In this document: piece by piece, positions 1 through 7,481 of the stretch
Position numbering within the stretch: the first letter of the stretch is position 1
Layout of the letters: each line of letters begins with the position of its first letter
From: an uncultured Lachnospiraceae bacterium
Lineage (GTDB): Bacteria; Bacillota; Clostridia; Lachnospirales; Lachnospiraceae
NCBI GenBank assembly: GCA_900317505.1
Contig: ONHB01000020.1
Coordinates: forward strand, 1 to 36,788
Reading direction: 5' to 3'
DNA: 36,788 bases
Notes under the pieces: generated by a model
Told to the model about the DNA's origin: nothing
Databases searched by the model: none
What the model saw: the letters and a program-made list of their open reading frames with translations, nothing else
Translations under genes and position numbers: made by a program

Positions 1-81
1 GATTTCCAGGTGAAAAATGTTGGCGAATGCCAAGATATTGCTGAAGATATGATATACAGCAGATGTTTTCACTTAAGATAG
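1..81 (+). CDS. possible C-terminal tail of an upstream gene (partial)
   Basis: Frame 1 is open from the first base for 26 codons and ends in TAG at 79-81. The peptide (starts DFQVKNVGECQD, ends SRCFHLR) has a plausible mixed composition but I recognise no domain. The stretch is too short to exclude chance. It would belong to a gene lying outside the window. No clear terminator separates it from the trpD promoter. Confidence 0.25.
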   Translation, partial: DFQVKNVGECQDIAEDMIYSRCFHLR

Positions 82-192
82 TTGAAGTATAAATGAAATG
101 ATAATCAGAGTCAATACATAAAACGGAAAAATATAAACGAATTATCGATAACTGCGATTTGGGTAAAAACCAAAAAGGAAGAGAAAAAACAG

Positions 193-221
193 TTGACACA
201 TGAAAAATGCAGTGTTACAAT
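193..221 (+). promoter_or_regulatory. sigma-A-like promoter of the trpD leader
   Basis: A perfect -35 hexamer TTGACA lies at 193-198, followed by a 17-bp spacer and TACAAT at 216-221. Transcription should start near 228, at the 5' edge of the T-box leader. A second TATAAT at 225-230 sits 26 bp from the -35 box and is too far away to pair with it. Confidence 0.8.
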
Positions 222-227
222 TTCTAT

Positions 228-512
228 AATTTAATAAGCTAAACCGATGAAGTGGAGATAACGGCGTTTAAAGCCCATACAGAGAGCCTGTGTTGCTGAG
301 ATCAGGCAGGAAACCGGACGTCAAATGGACCACGGAGGGCGCAGGGAAAGATGAATTAGCCATCGAGTATATTGCGACGTAAGGCATGCGTCAGTTGCCG
401 GGGATATCGTAGGTATCCTACAGAGCGTGTGAGTATCACAAATTCAAGGTGGCACCGCGGATAAATTGTTTATTCGTCCTTGACAGATTTATTTCTGTCG
501 AGGACTTTTTTT
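228..512 (+). promoter_or_regulatory. T-box riboswitch, probably tryptophan-specific
   Basis: The leader carries the diagnostic T-box sequence AGGTGGCACCGCGG at 447-460, which pairs with the tRNA acceptor end in the antiterminator. Stem I appears closed by GCTAA (238-242) with TTAGC (356-360), and an AGAGAG motif lies at 281-286. The likely specifier codon is TGG (Trp) at 326-328, followed by A as usual in specifier loops. This fits the downstream gene trpD. Uncharged tRNA-Trp would stabilise the antiterminator and allow transcription; charged tRNA would allow the terminator at 476-512 to form. The T-box call is firm; the specifier assignment is by eye. Confidence 0.93.
476..512 (+). terminator. 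T-box intrinsic terminator
   Basis: A 12-bp stem pairs 476-487 with 494-505 (one T-G wobble) around a 6-nt loop, followed by seven T residues at 506-512. It lies just after the antiterminator sequence and is the regulated attenuator of the trpD leader. Confidence 0.9.
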
Positions 513-567
513 GTTCGAGACAGAAAGCACACATAAACAATAGTCATAGAGACAGGAGGACAACCAC

Positions 568-1587
568 ATGATTAAAGAAGCAATCGTAAAGATCGTCAAC
601 AAAGAGGATTTAAGCTATGATGAAGCTTATCAGGTAATGAATGAGATTATGGGTGGAGAGACAACACCGACGCAGAATGCGGCTTTTCTGGCAGCACTGT
701 CTACCAAAAGTGCCAAAGCTGAGACAACCGATGAAATTGCAGGATGTGCAGCAGCCATGCGTGATCATGCCACAAAGGTAGATACCGGCATGGACATTTT
801 TGAAATCGTAGGAACCGGTGGAGATAATGCACAGAGCTTCAATATTTCCACAACGTCGGCACTGGTTGCGGCAGCAGGCGGCATGAAGGTTGCCAAGCAT
901 GGAAACCGTGCAGCATCTTCCAAGTGCGGAACCGCAGATTGTCTGGAGGCACTGGGTGTTAATATTGCACAGGATCCTGATAAATGTATAGAATTATTAA
1001 AAGAAGCCGGCATGTGCTTCTTCTTTGCACAGAAATATCACGCATCCATGAAATATGTCGGAGCTATCCGCAAGGAATTGGGCTTCCGTACCGTTTTCAA
1101 TATTTTGGGACCGCTTACCAATCCCGGAAGTCCCAAGATGCAGCTTTTAGGTGTATATGATGAGTACCTCGTACAGCCGCTTGCACAGGTATTGATCAAT
1201 CTTGGCGTAGAAAGAGGTATGGTCGTATATGGACAGGATAAACTGGATGAGATCTCATTGAGTGCGCCTACCACGATCTGTGAATTTAAAGATGGCTGGA
1301 TGAAAAATTATGTGATCACTCCCGAGGAGTTTGGACTGACCAGATGTAAAAAATCAGATCTCGTGGGCGGAACCCCGGAAGAAAACGCAGCGATTACAAG
1401 AGCCATTTTAAACGGAGAAGAACGCGGACCGAAGAGAGATGCCGTGTTATTGAATGCCGGAGCTGCTCTTTACATTGGAAATAAAGCAGATACATTTGCA
1501 GATTGTATCAAGCTGGCAGCAGAATTGATCGACAGCAAAAAAGCAGTGGAGACACTTGAAAAACTGATTGATGTTAGCAATCGCTAA
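568..1587 (+). CDS. trpD: anthranilate phosphoribosyltransferase
   Basis: TrpD transfers phosphoribosyl from PRPP to anthranilate, the second committed step of tryptophan synthesis, in the cytosol. The 339-aa length is typical. The glycine-rich PRPP/diphosphate motif GTGGD is at residues 82-86 and is followed by SFNISTT. The second signature [12 protein letters not shown] is at 110-121. The N-terminal helical domain and alpha/beta phosphoribosyltransferase domain appear complete. The ATG has a good AGGAGG site about 8 nt upstream. No other trp gene lies in the window: the gene stands alone behind its own T-box and is followed by a terminator, so it is probably monocistronic. The family is shared with thymidine/pyrimidine phosphorylases, but the motifs and the Trp T-box favour TrpD. 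Confidence 0.96.
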   Translation: MIKEAIVKIVNKEDLSYDEAYQVMNEIMGGETTPTQNAAFLAALSTKSAKAETTDEIAGCAAAMRDHATKVDTGMDIFEIVGTGGDNAQSFNISTTSALVAAAGGMKVAKHGNRAASSKCGTADCLEALGVNIAQDPDKCIELLKEAGMCFFFAQKYHASMKYVGAIRKELGFRTVFNILGPLTNPGSPKMQLLGVYDEYLVQPLAQVLINLGVERGMVVYGQDKLDEISLSAPTTICEFKDGWMKNYVITPEEFGLTRCKKSDLVGGTPEENAAITRAILNGEERGPKRDAVLLNAGAALYIGNKADTFADCIKLAAELIDSKKAVETLEKLIDVSNR

Positions 1588-1632
1588 CGATAAAATTCCC
1601 TATAAAGTACAAAGTGTGTAAATAAGTGTAGA

Positions 1633-1666
1633 AAGCAGGCATGTCATGTCAGATGTGCCTGCTTTT
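1633..1666 (+). terminator. intrinsic terminator after trpD
   Basis: AAGCAGGCA (1633-1641) pairs with TGCCTGCTT (1656-1664) across a 14-nt loop, and the stem runs into TTTT. It lies about 45 nt after the trpD stop. Confidence 0.75.
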
Positions 1667-1905
1667 ATTATATTGATTTTAACTGTCTGTTCTATATATT
1701 GCCGGTGTGATATCAATTTTTAGATTGTTATGAATTTTTTCTTATTAAAAATAGATACTATCAGATAGGAAGCTGATAGCAGAGAGGTTAAAATACTTTT
1801 GGGCTTCCATAACATATTGTAAATACCTGTCAAAGTTTGTTGACAGATATCGAAAAATTGCGCAAAATCATAGTAGGACAATTAGATGACGAAAGGGATG
1901 ATGCA
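1667..1905 (+). promoter_or_regulatory. leader region of the thioredoxin reductase gene
   Basis: This AT-rich stretch carries a 7-bp dyad, CTATCAG (1758-1764) and CTGATAG (1773-1779) around an 8-nt loop, which could be an operator or an RNA hairpin. A perfect TTGACA at 1840-1845 with a 17-bp spacer to CAAAAT (1863-1868) is a candidate promoter giving a start near 1875. The same bases could instead encode an N-terminal extension from TTG 1837. I see no other gene here. Confidence 0.4.
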
Positions 1906-2766
1906 ATGCGTTATGACGTTGCAGTGATCGGAACCGGTCCGGGTGGCATATCGGCAGCGATCACGCTCAGGATTCGCAATAAAAATGTTTTGTTTTTGGG
2001 AGATTCCCATTTTAGTGATAAACTTTCCAAGGCTCATGAGATCAATAATTATCCCGGGCTGCCGGCTATTTCTGGAAAAGAACTGGCAGAGAAATTTGAA
2101 AAGCACTTGCAAAGCCTTAATATTTCCATTACAGATGAACAGGTGACTGCAGTGTATGCTATGGGCCAGTATTTTGCGATACAGACCAAGAGCAGCCGGA
2201 TGTATGAAGCCGACAGTGTGATCCTGGCTACCGGTGTCAGCGCGGCAAAACCGTATCCCGGTGAAGAAGAATATCTCGGAAGAGGTGTCAGCTACTGCGC
2301 TACCTGTGATGCACCTTTGTATAGAGGAAAGACAGTGGCTGTGATCGGTTCATGCCGGGAAGATGAAAAAGAAGCAGATTTTCTGGCGGAGATTGCAGAA
2401 AAGGTATATTATATTCCACTTTATGATGAAAAGCCGGAATTTCAACATGATGTGACGGTATGCGCACACAGGCCTGTTTCTATTTCCGGAGCATTAAAAG
2501 CGGACAAGCTGGTCCTGGATGATGGGACGTTGGAGGTGGATGGTATTTTTATCTTAAGAGACAGTATCCAGCCGCAAAATCTGGTACCGGGACTGCAGAT
2601 GGAAGAAGGACATGTCGTTGTGGACCGGAAAATGCGGACCAATCTGGAGGGCTGCTTTGCCTGTGGAGATATTACCGGAACCCCTTACCAGTATATCAAG
2701 GCAGCAGGAGAAGGAAATGTAGCTGCGTTGTCGGCGGTCTCATATCTGGCCGGTAGAAAGCGATAG
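1906..2766 (+). CDS. thioredoxin reductase-like flavoprotein, probably ferredoxin-dependent
   Basis: This 286-aa pyridine-nucleotide-disulfide-type flavoprotein should reduce the thioredoxin encoded just downstream. The FAD-binding motif GTGPGG is at residues 9-14, the redox-active CATC disulfide at 131-134, and a C-terminal FAD signature CFACGDI near the end. The second nucleotide-binding site is abnormal: where NADPH-dependent TrxB has GGGNSA there is GSCREDEK (148-155), and the HRRxxxR 2'-phosphate motif is missing. That pattern matches the pyridine-nucleotide-independent, ferredoxin-linked flavin thioredoxin reductases known from clostridia, so I infer reduced ferredoxin as electron donor. 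The start is ATG 1906, with GAAAGGG 8 nt upstream; the frame stays open back to TTG 1837. I leave the symbol blank because trxB implies NADPH. Confidence 0.85.
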   Translation: MRYDVAVIGTGPGGISAAITLRIRNKNVLFLGDSHFSDKLSKAHEINNYPGLPAISGKELAEKFEKHLQSLNISITDEQVTAVYAMGQYFAIQTKSSRMYEADSVILATGVSAAKPYPGEEEYLGRGVSYCATCDAPLYRGKTVAVIGSCREDEKEADFLAEIAEKVYYIPLYDEKPEFQHDVTVCAHRPVSISGALKADKLVLDDGTLEVDGIFILRDSIQPQNLVPGLQMEEGHVVVDRKMRTNLEGCFACGDITGTPYQYIKAAGEGNVAALSAVSYLAGRKR

Positions 2767-2904
2767 CGAAAAATCTCAATATCAAGCCGACAGAAGTCCG
2801 GAGGTTGAAAATAGGATTGAAAAATGTAAATTGGTAAAAATCAAATGAAACCAGATTAAACAAACAAAAAGTATAAAGCATGAAAATTTCAGGAGGAAAA
2901 TAAA
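2767..2904 (+). promoter_or_regulatory. spacer between thioredoxin reductase and thioredoxin genes
   Basis: This A-rich 138-bp gap has no terminator. A weak promoter-like pair, TTGAAA (2817-2822) and TCAAAT (2841-2846) with an 18-bp spacer, may give thioredoxin its own transcript as well as readthrough. Confidence 0.3.
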
Positions 2905-3219
2905 ATGGTTAAAAAAATTTCAGCAAAAGAATTTCAGCAGGAAACCGAAAAAGGAATATGTGTTGTTGACTTTTCAGCACAGTGGTGCGGTCCGTGTCAT
3001 ATGATGGAGCCTGTATTAGAGCAGATTTCCGAGGAGCTCGCGGGAAAAATCCAGTTTTTTAATGTCGATGTGGACCAGAATATGAATCTGGCTCAGGAAT
3101 ATATGATCACAAGTATTCCGGCTCTTCTGGTTTTAAAAGATGGAGAAAAAGAGGGAATGCTGGTAGGCTTCATGCCCAAGGAAGAGCTTAAAAAAGAGCT
3201 GGATGCTTATTTGGTATAA
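2905..3219 (+). CDS. trxA: thioredoxin
   Basis: This 104-aa protein is a complete single-domain thioredoxin. The active-site WCGPC lies near residues 27-31 and the cis-proline segment TSIPALLVLKDGE near 73-85. It reduces protein disulfides in the cytosol and would be recharged by the flavoprotein encoded immediately upstream. A strong AGGAGG precedes the ATG by 8 nt. The two genes are 138 nt apart and probably form one redox pair. No signal peptide is present. Confidence 0.95.
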   Translation: MVKKISAKEFQQETEKGICVVDFSAQWCGPCHMMEPVLEQISEELAGKIQFFNVDVDQNMNLAQEYMITSIPALLVLKDGEKEGMLVGFMPKEELKKELDAYLV

Positions 3220-3394
3220 GAGATCTGCACAGAAGACAGAGCAATTTGCGATAGGATAGATCACAACAGGACAGAGCAGATTGTGACAAGATAGGGGAGA
3301 TCGCAGCAGGACAAAGCAGATTATGATAAGATAGAGCAGATCATAACAAGACAAAACAGACAGTGACAAACAGAGTAGATCGCAACAAGAACAG
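3220..3394 (+). repeat. degenerate ~20-bp tandem repeat
   Basis: Roughly nine units of about 20 bp lie between trxA and hflK. The clearest are 3275-3294, 3295-3314, 3315-3334 and 3335-3354, each exactly 20 bp, flanked by units at 3240-3259, 3260-3274 (shortened), 3355-3373 (19 bp) and 3374-3394 (21 bp). The consensus is close to AGCAGATyrtrACAAGAyAr. Units ending in GATAG and GACAA alternate, suggesting a 40-bp higher-order period. The + strand is very purine-rich. The last unit runs into the hflK ribosome binding site. Confidence 0.8.
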
Positions 3395-3403
3395 GAGAAA
3401 TAT

Positions 3404-4438
3404 ATGCGAAAAAAAGAAAAGATAATTGATGTAGACCCCAAACGGGGAAGTGGTAAAAAGATCGGCCAGGTTTTTGGCTGGATCGTTGTGGCAATCGTAG
3501 CCCTGACGGTTATTCTGTCAGCTTTTTATACGGTTGGCGAGACTGAGTCGGTTGTTGTGACCACATTTGGAAAGGCTACGCTCGTAGACGAAAAGGGGCT
3601 GCATTTCAAGATCCCGTTTGTACAAAAAGCAACAAAGGTGGACACGACGGTACGCGGTATCAAAATCGGTTACGGCGAGGATTCGGACGGCAATACATAT
3701 AGTGTGGAGCACGAATCCATCATGATCACCTCAGACTACAACTTTATTGACTGCGATTTTTATATTTCCTATCAGGTGACGGATCCGATCAAGTATCTTT
3801 ACAATTCGGATTATCCGGATATGATCGTAAAAAATATCGCCATGTCATGTATCCGTTCGACGGTTTCGGCATTTACGGTTGACAATGCAATTACAACCGG
3901 CAAAGCGCAGATCCAGAGCAATGTTAAGGCTATGATGATCGCGGAGCTTGAAAAACAGGATATCGGTATTACGCTGGTGGATGCCAGCATTCAGGACGTG
4001 GAGCCGCCGACAGATGATGTCATTGAGGCTTTCACGGCTGTTGAAACGGCAAAGCAGGGAAAAGAATCAGCAGTCAATGAGGCCAATGCATACCGTAATG
4101 CAAAGCTGCCGGAGGCTGAGGCAGAAGCCGATAAGATTGTCCAGGATGCCGAGGCAGAAAAAACCGCGCGTATTAATGAAGCGACAGGTCAGGCTGCCCG
4201 TTTCAATGAAGAATACAATGAATATGTGCGTTACCCGTTGATCACCAAGCAGCGAATGTTTATGGAGACCATGTCAGATGTACTTCCGACACTTCAGGTT
4301 GTGATCGATCAGGGAAATGGTGAAGTTATGAAATATTATCCGATCACAGACTTAAACAAGGCAGCCGGAATTGATGACAGCCAGACATCAAAGAGCAGTT
4401 CCAATTCCAAAAAGACTGTATCGGATGAAGAAGAATAG
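3404..4438 (+). CDS. hflK: HflK-like SPFH/band 7 membrane protein
   Basis: This is a 344-aa SPFH-domain protein anchored by one N-terminal membrane segment (about residues 23-43), with the band 7 domain after it (starting near ESVVVTTFGKATLVDEKGLHFKIPF). An Ala/Glu-rich coiled coil spans roughly 215-270, and a Ser/Lys-rich hydrophilic tail ends the protein. In proteobacteria HflK and HflC form a cage around the FtsH protease and modulate its action on membrane proteins; that role here is inferred from family membership. The stop is 12 nt before the hflC ATG, so the two are translated together. No ftsH lies in the window. The closest alternative label is a generic stomatin/prohibitin homologue. 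Confidence 0.85.
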   Translation: MRKKEKIIDVDPKRGSGKKIGQVFGWIVVAIVALTVILSAFYTVGETESVVVTTFGKATLVDEKGLHFKIPFVQKATKVDTTVRGIKIGYGEDSDGNTYSVEHESIMITSDYNFIDCDFYISYQVTDPIKYLYNSDYPDMIVKNIAMSCIRSTVSAFTVDNAITTGKAQIQSNVKAMMIAELEKQDIGITLVDASIQDVEPPTDDVIEAFTAVETAKQGKESAVNEANAYRNAKLPEAEAEADKIVQDAEAEKTARINEATGQAARFNEEYNEYVRYPLITKQRMFMETMSDVLPTLQVVIDQGNGEVMKYYPITDLNKAAGIDDSQTSKSSSNSKKTVSDEEE

Positions 4439-4450
4439 GAGGTGCCGGAT

Positions 4451-5446
4451 ATGAAAAAAGCAGGAAAAACATTAATCGTAATAGCAGTGATTGCCATATT
4501 GATGGTATTATCCGGTTCGTTCTATACGACTATGGAAAATGAATACTCTGTTGTAAAACAGTTTGGCAGGATTGTCCAGAACAATGATACAGCGGGGCTC
4601 AGAGTGAAGGTGCCGTTTGTACAGACAGTCAGTTATGTGCCCAAGGCACTGCAGGTCTATGATCTTCCGCAGTCCGAGGTTATTACCAGTGATAAAAAGA
4701 CCATGATCGTGGATGCATATGTATTGTGGGATGTTACGGATGCCAAGGCTTACACACAGACACTCAATGCAAGTGCATCGACCGCACAGGGCAGAATTGA
4801 TGTGATCGTTTACAATGCGATCAAGACGACGATTTCATCCATGACACAGGAGGAGCTGATCGCCAGCCGGGACAATTCGGTCAGAATTGAGACGACGACG
4901 GATGAAACGGATGATATCGAGATCAAGGATATTGAAGCACAGGAGCTGGATGAGGATGGAAATGTCATAAAATCCTCCGATAAAGAGGTTGAAGTCATTG
5001 TGATCTCTGACCTTTTAGAAAAATGCATCGGTGACCAGTGCGACCAGTATGGTATTGAGATTTCGGATGTCAAGATCAAGGTTCTGGATCTGCCGGATGA
5101 AAATAAAGAGGCTGTATACAATCGTATGATCACAGAACGCAACAATATCGCAGCTGCATACAAGGCACAGGGTGAATCCGAAGCACAGATCATCCGCAAT
5201 ACGACGGATAAGGAAGTTTCTGTTATGTTGTCGGAGGCTCAGGCAAAGGCCGATGCAACCGTGGCCGAAGGCGAGGCAGAATATATGCGTATCCTGTCAG
5301 AGGCATACAATGATGAAGGAAAAGCGGATTTTTACTTATTCAGTCTCCAGCTGGATACGTTAAAGGAATCTGTTACCAACGGCAATACAACCGTATTTCT
5401 GGATAAAAACAGCCCGATTGCACAGATTTTTGAGGGTGTAAACTGA
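4451..5446 (+). CDS. hflC: HflC-like SPFH/band 7 membrane protein
   Basis: This 331-aa partner of the upstream HflK has one N-terminal membrane segment (about residues 7-26), an SPFH domain beginning NEYSVVKQFGR, and an Ala/Glu-rich coiled coil near 250-285. An acidic segment at about 144-182 interrupts the SPFH domain; proteobacterial HflC also carries an insertion there, so it is a family trait. I place the start at ATG 4451: AGGAGG at 4437-4442 is then correctly spaced, whereas an in-frame GTG at 4442 overlaps that site. It is expected to form a hetero-oligomeric membrane complex with HflK. Confidence 0.86.
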   Translation: MKKAGKTLIVIAVIAILMVLSGSFYTTMENEYSVVKQFGRIVQNNDTAGLRVKVPFVQTVSYVPKALQVYDLPQSEVITSDKKTMIVDAYVLWDVTDAKAYTQTLNASASTAQGRIDVIVYNAIKTTISSMTQEELIASRDNSVRIETTTDETDDIEIKDIEAQELDEDGNVIKSSDKEVEVIVISDLLEKCIGDQCDQYGIEISDVKIKVLDLPDENKEAVYNRMITERNNIAAAYKAQGESEAQIIRNTTDKEVSVMLSEAQAKADATVAEGEAEYMRILSEAYNDEGKADFYLFSLQLDTLKESVTNGNTTVFLDKNSPIAQIFEGVN

Positions 5447-5465
5447 TAAATAAGAGGAAAATATT

Positions 5466-6188
5466 ATGTTTGAATTTGAAGCAAAGATCAGATACAGTGA
5501 GGTTGACAGTGATGGAAAGCTCAGCCTGTTAGGACTGCTCAACTATTTTCAGGACTGTTCCACATTCCAGTCCGAAGAGCTTGGTGTGGGCATAGAATAT
5601 CTGAAAGAAAAAGGACTGCTCTGGGCACTTTCTGCATGGCAGATCGTAGTCAAAAGATATCCAAAGCTTTGTGAAAAAGTCACAGTTGGTACAGCGCCTT
5701 ATGAGTTTCGCGGATTTATCGGAAACAGAAATTTCTGGATGAAGGATGCCAACGGAGAATTGATAGCATGGGCTAACTCGGTCTGGAGCCTGATCAGTAT
5801 CAAGGAAGGGCTTCCGGTCAAGTGCCCGGCAGATATGCAGGATGTGTATGAGCTGTCGGATAAACTGCCGATGGATTATGCTCCCAGACATATCCGTTTT
5901 GAGGGTGAGGGCGTACATAAGGATACGGTCGAGGTGGTAAAGCACCATCTGGATACCAACCATCATGTCAACAACGGACAATTTGTCAATATTGCGATGG
6001 ATTTTCTGCCGTTGGATTTCAAAGTGCGGCAGCTGCGCGTGGAATACAAGATGCAGGCGCATCTCGGTACACTTTTTTATCCCGAGGTTTATACATCCAA
6101 AGATAAAATAGGGGTTGCCTTATTGGACGAAGATGGTAAAGTATACTGTAATGTGGAATTTGAAAAAGAGGACGGAAAGACATGTTAA
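5466..6188 (+). CDS. acyl-ACP thioesterase
   Basis: This 240-aa double-hotdog protein of the FatA/FatB-like acyl-ACP thioesterase family hydrolyses acyl-ACP to free fatty acid. The N-terminal hotdog begins FEAKIRYSEVDSDGKLS, with the family-typical LLNYFQD at about 24-30. The second hotdog contains DTNHHVNN, where D163, N165 and H167 match the catalytic Asp-x-Asn-x-His arrangement of plant FatB enzymes. The length is normal for bacterial members. It starts 20 nt after hflC and overlaps the next gene by 7 nt, implying one operon. Possible roles are release of fatty acids from type II fatty acid synthesis or membrane homeostasis; substrate length cannot be read from the sequence. Confidence 0.9.
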   Translation: MFEFEAKIRYSEVDSDGKLSLLGLLNYFQDCSTFQSEELGVGIEYLKEKGLLWALSAWQIVVKRYPKLCEKVTVGTAPYEFRGFIGNRNFWMKDANGELIAWANSVWSLISIKEGLPVKCPADMQDVYELSDKLPMDYAPRHIRFEGEGVHKDTVEVVKHHLDTNHHVNNGQFVNIAMDFLPLDFKVRQLRVEYKMQAHLGTLFYPEVYTSKDKIGVALLDEDGKVYCNVEFEKEDGKTC

Positions 6189-7051
6189 AATTAGGTGAAA
6201 AACAAAGACTGACAATTATTAAAACAGAGACCTTCGGCGTATATCTGGCTGAATTTATGCCGAAAAAGGGTGACGATCCGGCTAAGATCGAAAAAGTACT
6301 TCTGCCGGCAAAACAGGTGCCGGAGGATTTCGGCGTCGGTGACTCGCTGGAGGTTTTTTTATACAAGGACTCGCAGGATAGGCTGATCGCCACGATACAC
6401 ACCCCGGCACTGACGTTTGGAGAAGTAGCCAAATTAAAGGTGGCGCAGGTCACCAAAATTGGAGCCTTTCTTTCATGGGGACTGGAAAAGGATCTGTTTC
6501 TCCCTTATAAAGAGCAGACCAGACGTGTCGAGGCCGGCGATGAAATTTTAACTGCCTTATACATCGATAAGAGCAGCAGACTGGCAGCGACGATGCGTTT
6601 GTATCCGTATCTGACGATTGCGGACAAATATCAAAAGGATGATACCGTTACCGGTACGGTATATGAAGTCGCTCCCGGATTTGGTGCTTATGTGGCGGTT
6701 GATGACTGCTATCAGGCCATGATTCCGCAAAAGGAGCTGACACAGAAGGTATATCCCGGAGAGCAGATCGAGGCAAGGGTAATTGCCGTAAAGGAAGATG
6801 GCAAGCTGGATCTGAGCCTGCGTAAAAAAGCATATATCCAGATGAATCCGGATGGAGAAAAGATTTTAGAGCTTCTTTCACAGCACAACGGAAAGCTTCC
6901 GATCGGGGATAAATCTTCGCCGGATGAGATAAAAGAGCTGCTTTCCATGAGCAAAAATGAATTTAAGCGGGCAGCAGGCCATCTGTACAAGGAGCGCAAG
7001 ATCATTATTTCAGATAAGGAAATAAAGCTTGCAAAGTCAGACAAACAATAA
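6182..7051 (+). CDS. S1-domain RNA-binding protein, CvfB/YitL-like
   Basis: This 289-aa protein has repeated S1-like OB domains followed by a C-terminal winged-helix-like segment, the architecture of CvfB (conserved virulence factor B; B. subtilis YitL). Clear S1 signatures are VAKLKVAQVTKIGAFLSWGL near 80-100 and VTGTVYEVAPGFGAYV near 155-170. The C-terminal 60 residues (SSPDEIKELLSMSKNEFKRA) look like a winged helix. CvfB proteins bind RNA and affect gene expression; the precise role here is unknown. The ATG lies inside the end of the thioesterase gene with a 7-nt overlap, which suggests translational coupling. Confidence 0.85.
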   Translation: MLKLGEKQRLTIIKTETFGVYLAEFMPKKGDDPAKIEKVLLPAKQVPEDFGVGDSLEVFLYKDSQDRLIATIHTPALTFGEVAKLKVAQVTKIGAFLSWGLEKDLFLPYKEQTRRVEAGDEILTALYIDKSSRLAATMRLYPYLTIADKYQKDDTVTGTVYEVAPGFGAYVAVDDCYQAMIPQKELTQKVYPGEQIEARVIAVKEDGKLDLSLRKKAYIQMNPDGEKILELLSQHNGKLPIGDKSSPDEIKELLSMSKNEFKRAAGHLYKERKIIISDKEIKLAKSDKQ

Positions 7052-7100
7052 AAAGCCTGCCACAGATGTTAGAAAAGTGTTATAAAAATGTGAAAAAGCT

Positions 7101-7128
7101 TTGCTTTTTATATGAATTGTTTTATAAT
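7101..7128 (+). promoter_or_regulatory. promoter of the 76-aa protein gene
   Basis: TTGCTT (7101-7106), a 16-bp spacer and a perfect TATAAT (7123-7128) predict a start near 7135. The 5' UTR contains a short hairpin, CGGTC (7151-7155) with GACCG (7159-7163). Confidence 0.65.
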
Positions 7129-7204
7129 CATTGCAAATAGATCTCAGGGGCGGTCACGGACCGGTTTTGGGATGCACAATTTATCAATAAAGGAGAATGA
7201 AGAG

Positions 7205-7435
7205 ATGAAAGTTCAGAATATCACAGATGTAGACAAATTTTTTGAAGTAATTGACAGCTGCAAAGGCAAAGTAGAATTGGTTACAGGTGAAGGCGACCGT
7301 CTGAATCTGAAATCCAAATTATCACAGTATGTTTCCATGGCTAATATCTTCTCAGATGGCACAATTTCAGAACTGGAACTGTTAGCATATGAACCGGAAG
7401 ATATCCAGAAATTATTAAGCTTCATGATGAGCTAA
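7205..7435 (+). CDS. small conserved-looking protein of unknown function
   Basis: This is a 76-aa soluble protein (MKVQNITDVDKFFEVIDSC...). The start ATG 7205 has AAAGGAG about 9 nt upstream; the frame is open further back to 7112, but that extension overlaps the promoter and UTR and is unlikely to be translated. It has a STAS- or ferredoxin-like alternation of beta and alpha segments (VELVTGEGDRLNLKSKLSQY, then SELELLAYEPEDIQKLLSFM), but I cannot assign a family. It is followed 46 nt later by the WecG/TagA-like gene and may be co-transcribed with it. Confidence 0.8.
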   Translation: MKVQNITDVDKFFEVIDSCKGKVELVTGEGDRLNLKSKLSQYVSMANIFSDGTISELELLAYEPEDIQKLLSFMMS

Positions 7436-7481
7436 GATTTTTATTGGCTATATCAGGGAATAAAGACAGACGGGTGATCAA

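Noticed and set aside
3133-3441. Antisense 102-aa reading frame over the repeat region
   Set aside because: It arises from the purine-rich tandem repeat read in reverse, is rich in Cys/Leu/Ser without domain pattern, and overlaps the ends of trxA and hflK.
4442-4450. GTG 4442 as the hflC start
   Set aside because: It overlaps the AGGAGG that serves ATG 4451, so it could not use that site.
4880-5000. Acidic insertion in HflC as a novelty
   Set aside because: Proteobacterial HflC carries an insertion at the same place in the SPFH domain, so it is a family feature.
7094-7110. AAAAAGC-TTT-GCTTTTT hairpin as terminator of the hflK-cvfB unit
   Set aside because: The stem is almost all A-T and overlaps the -35 box of the next promoter, so it is too weak to call.
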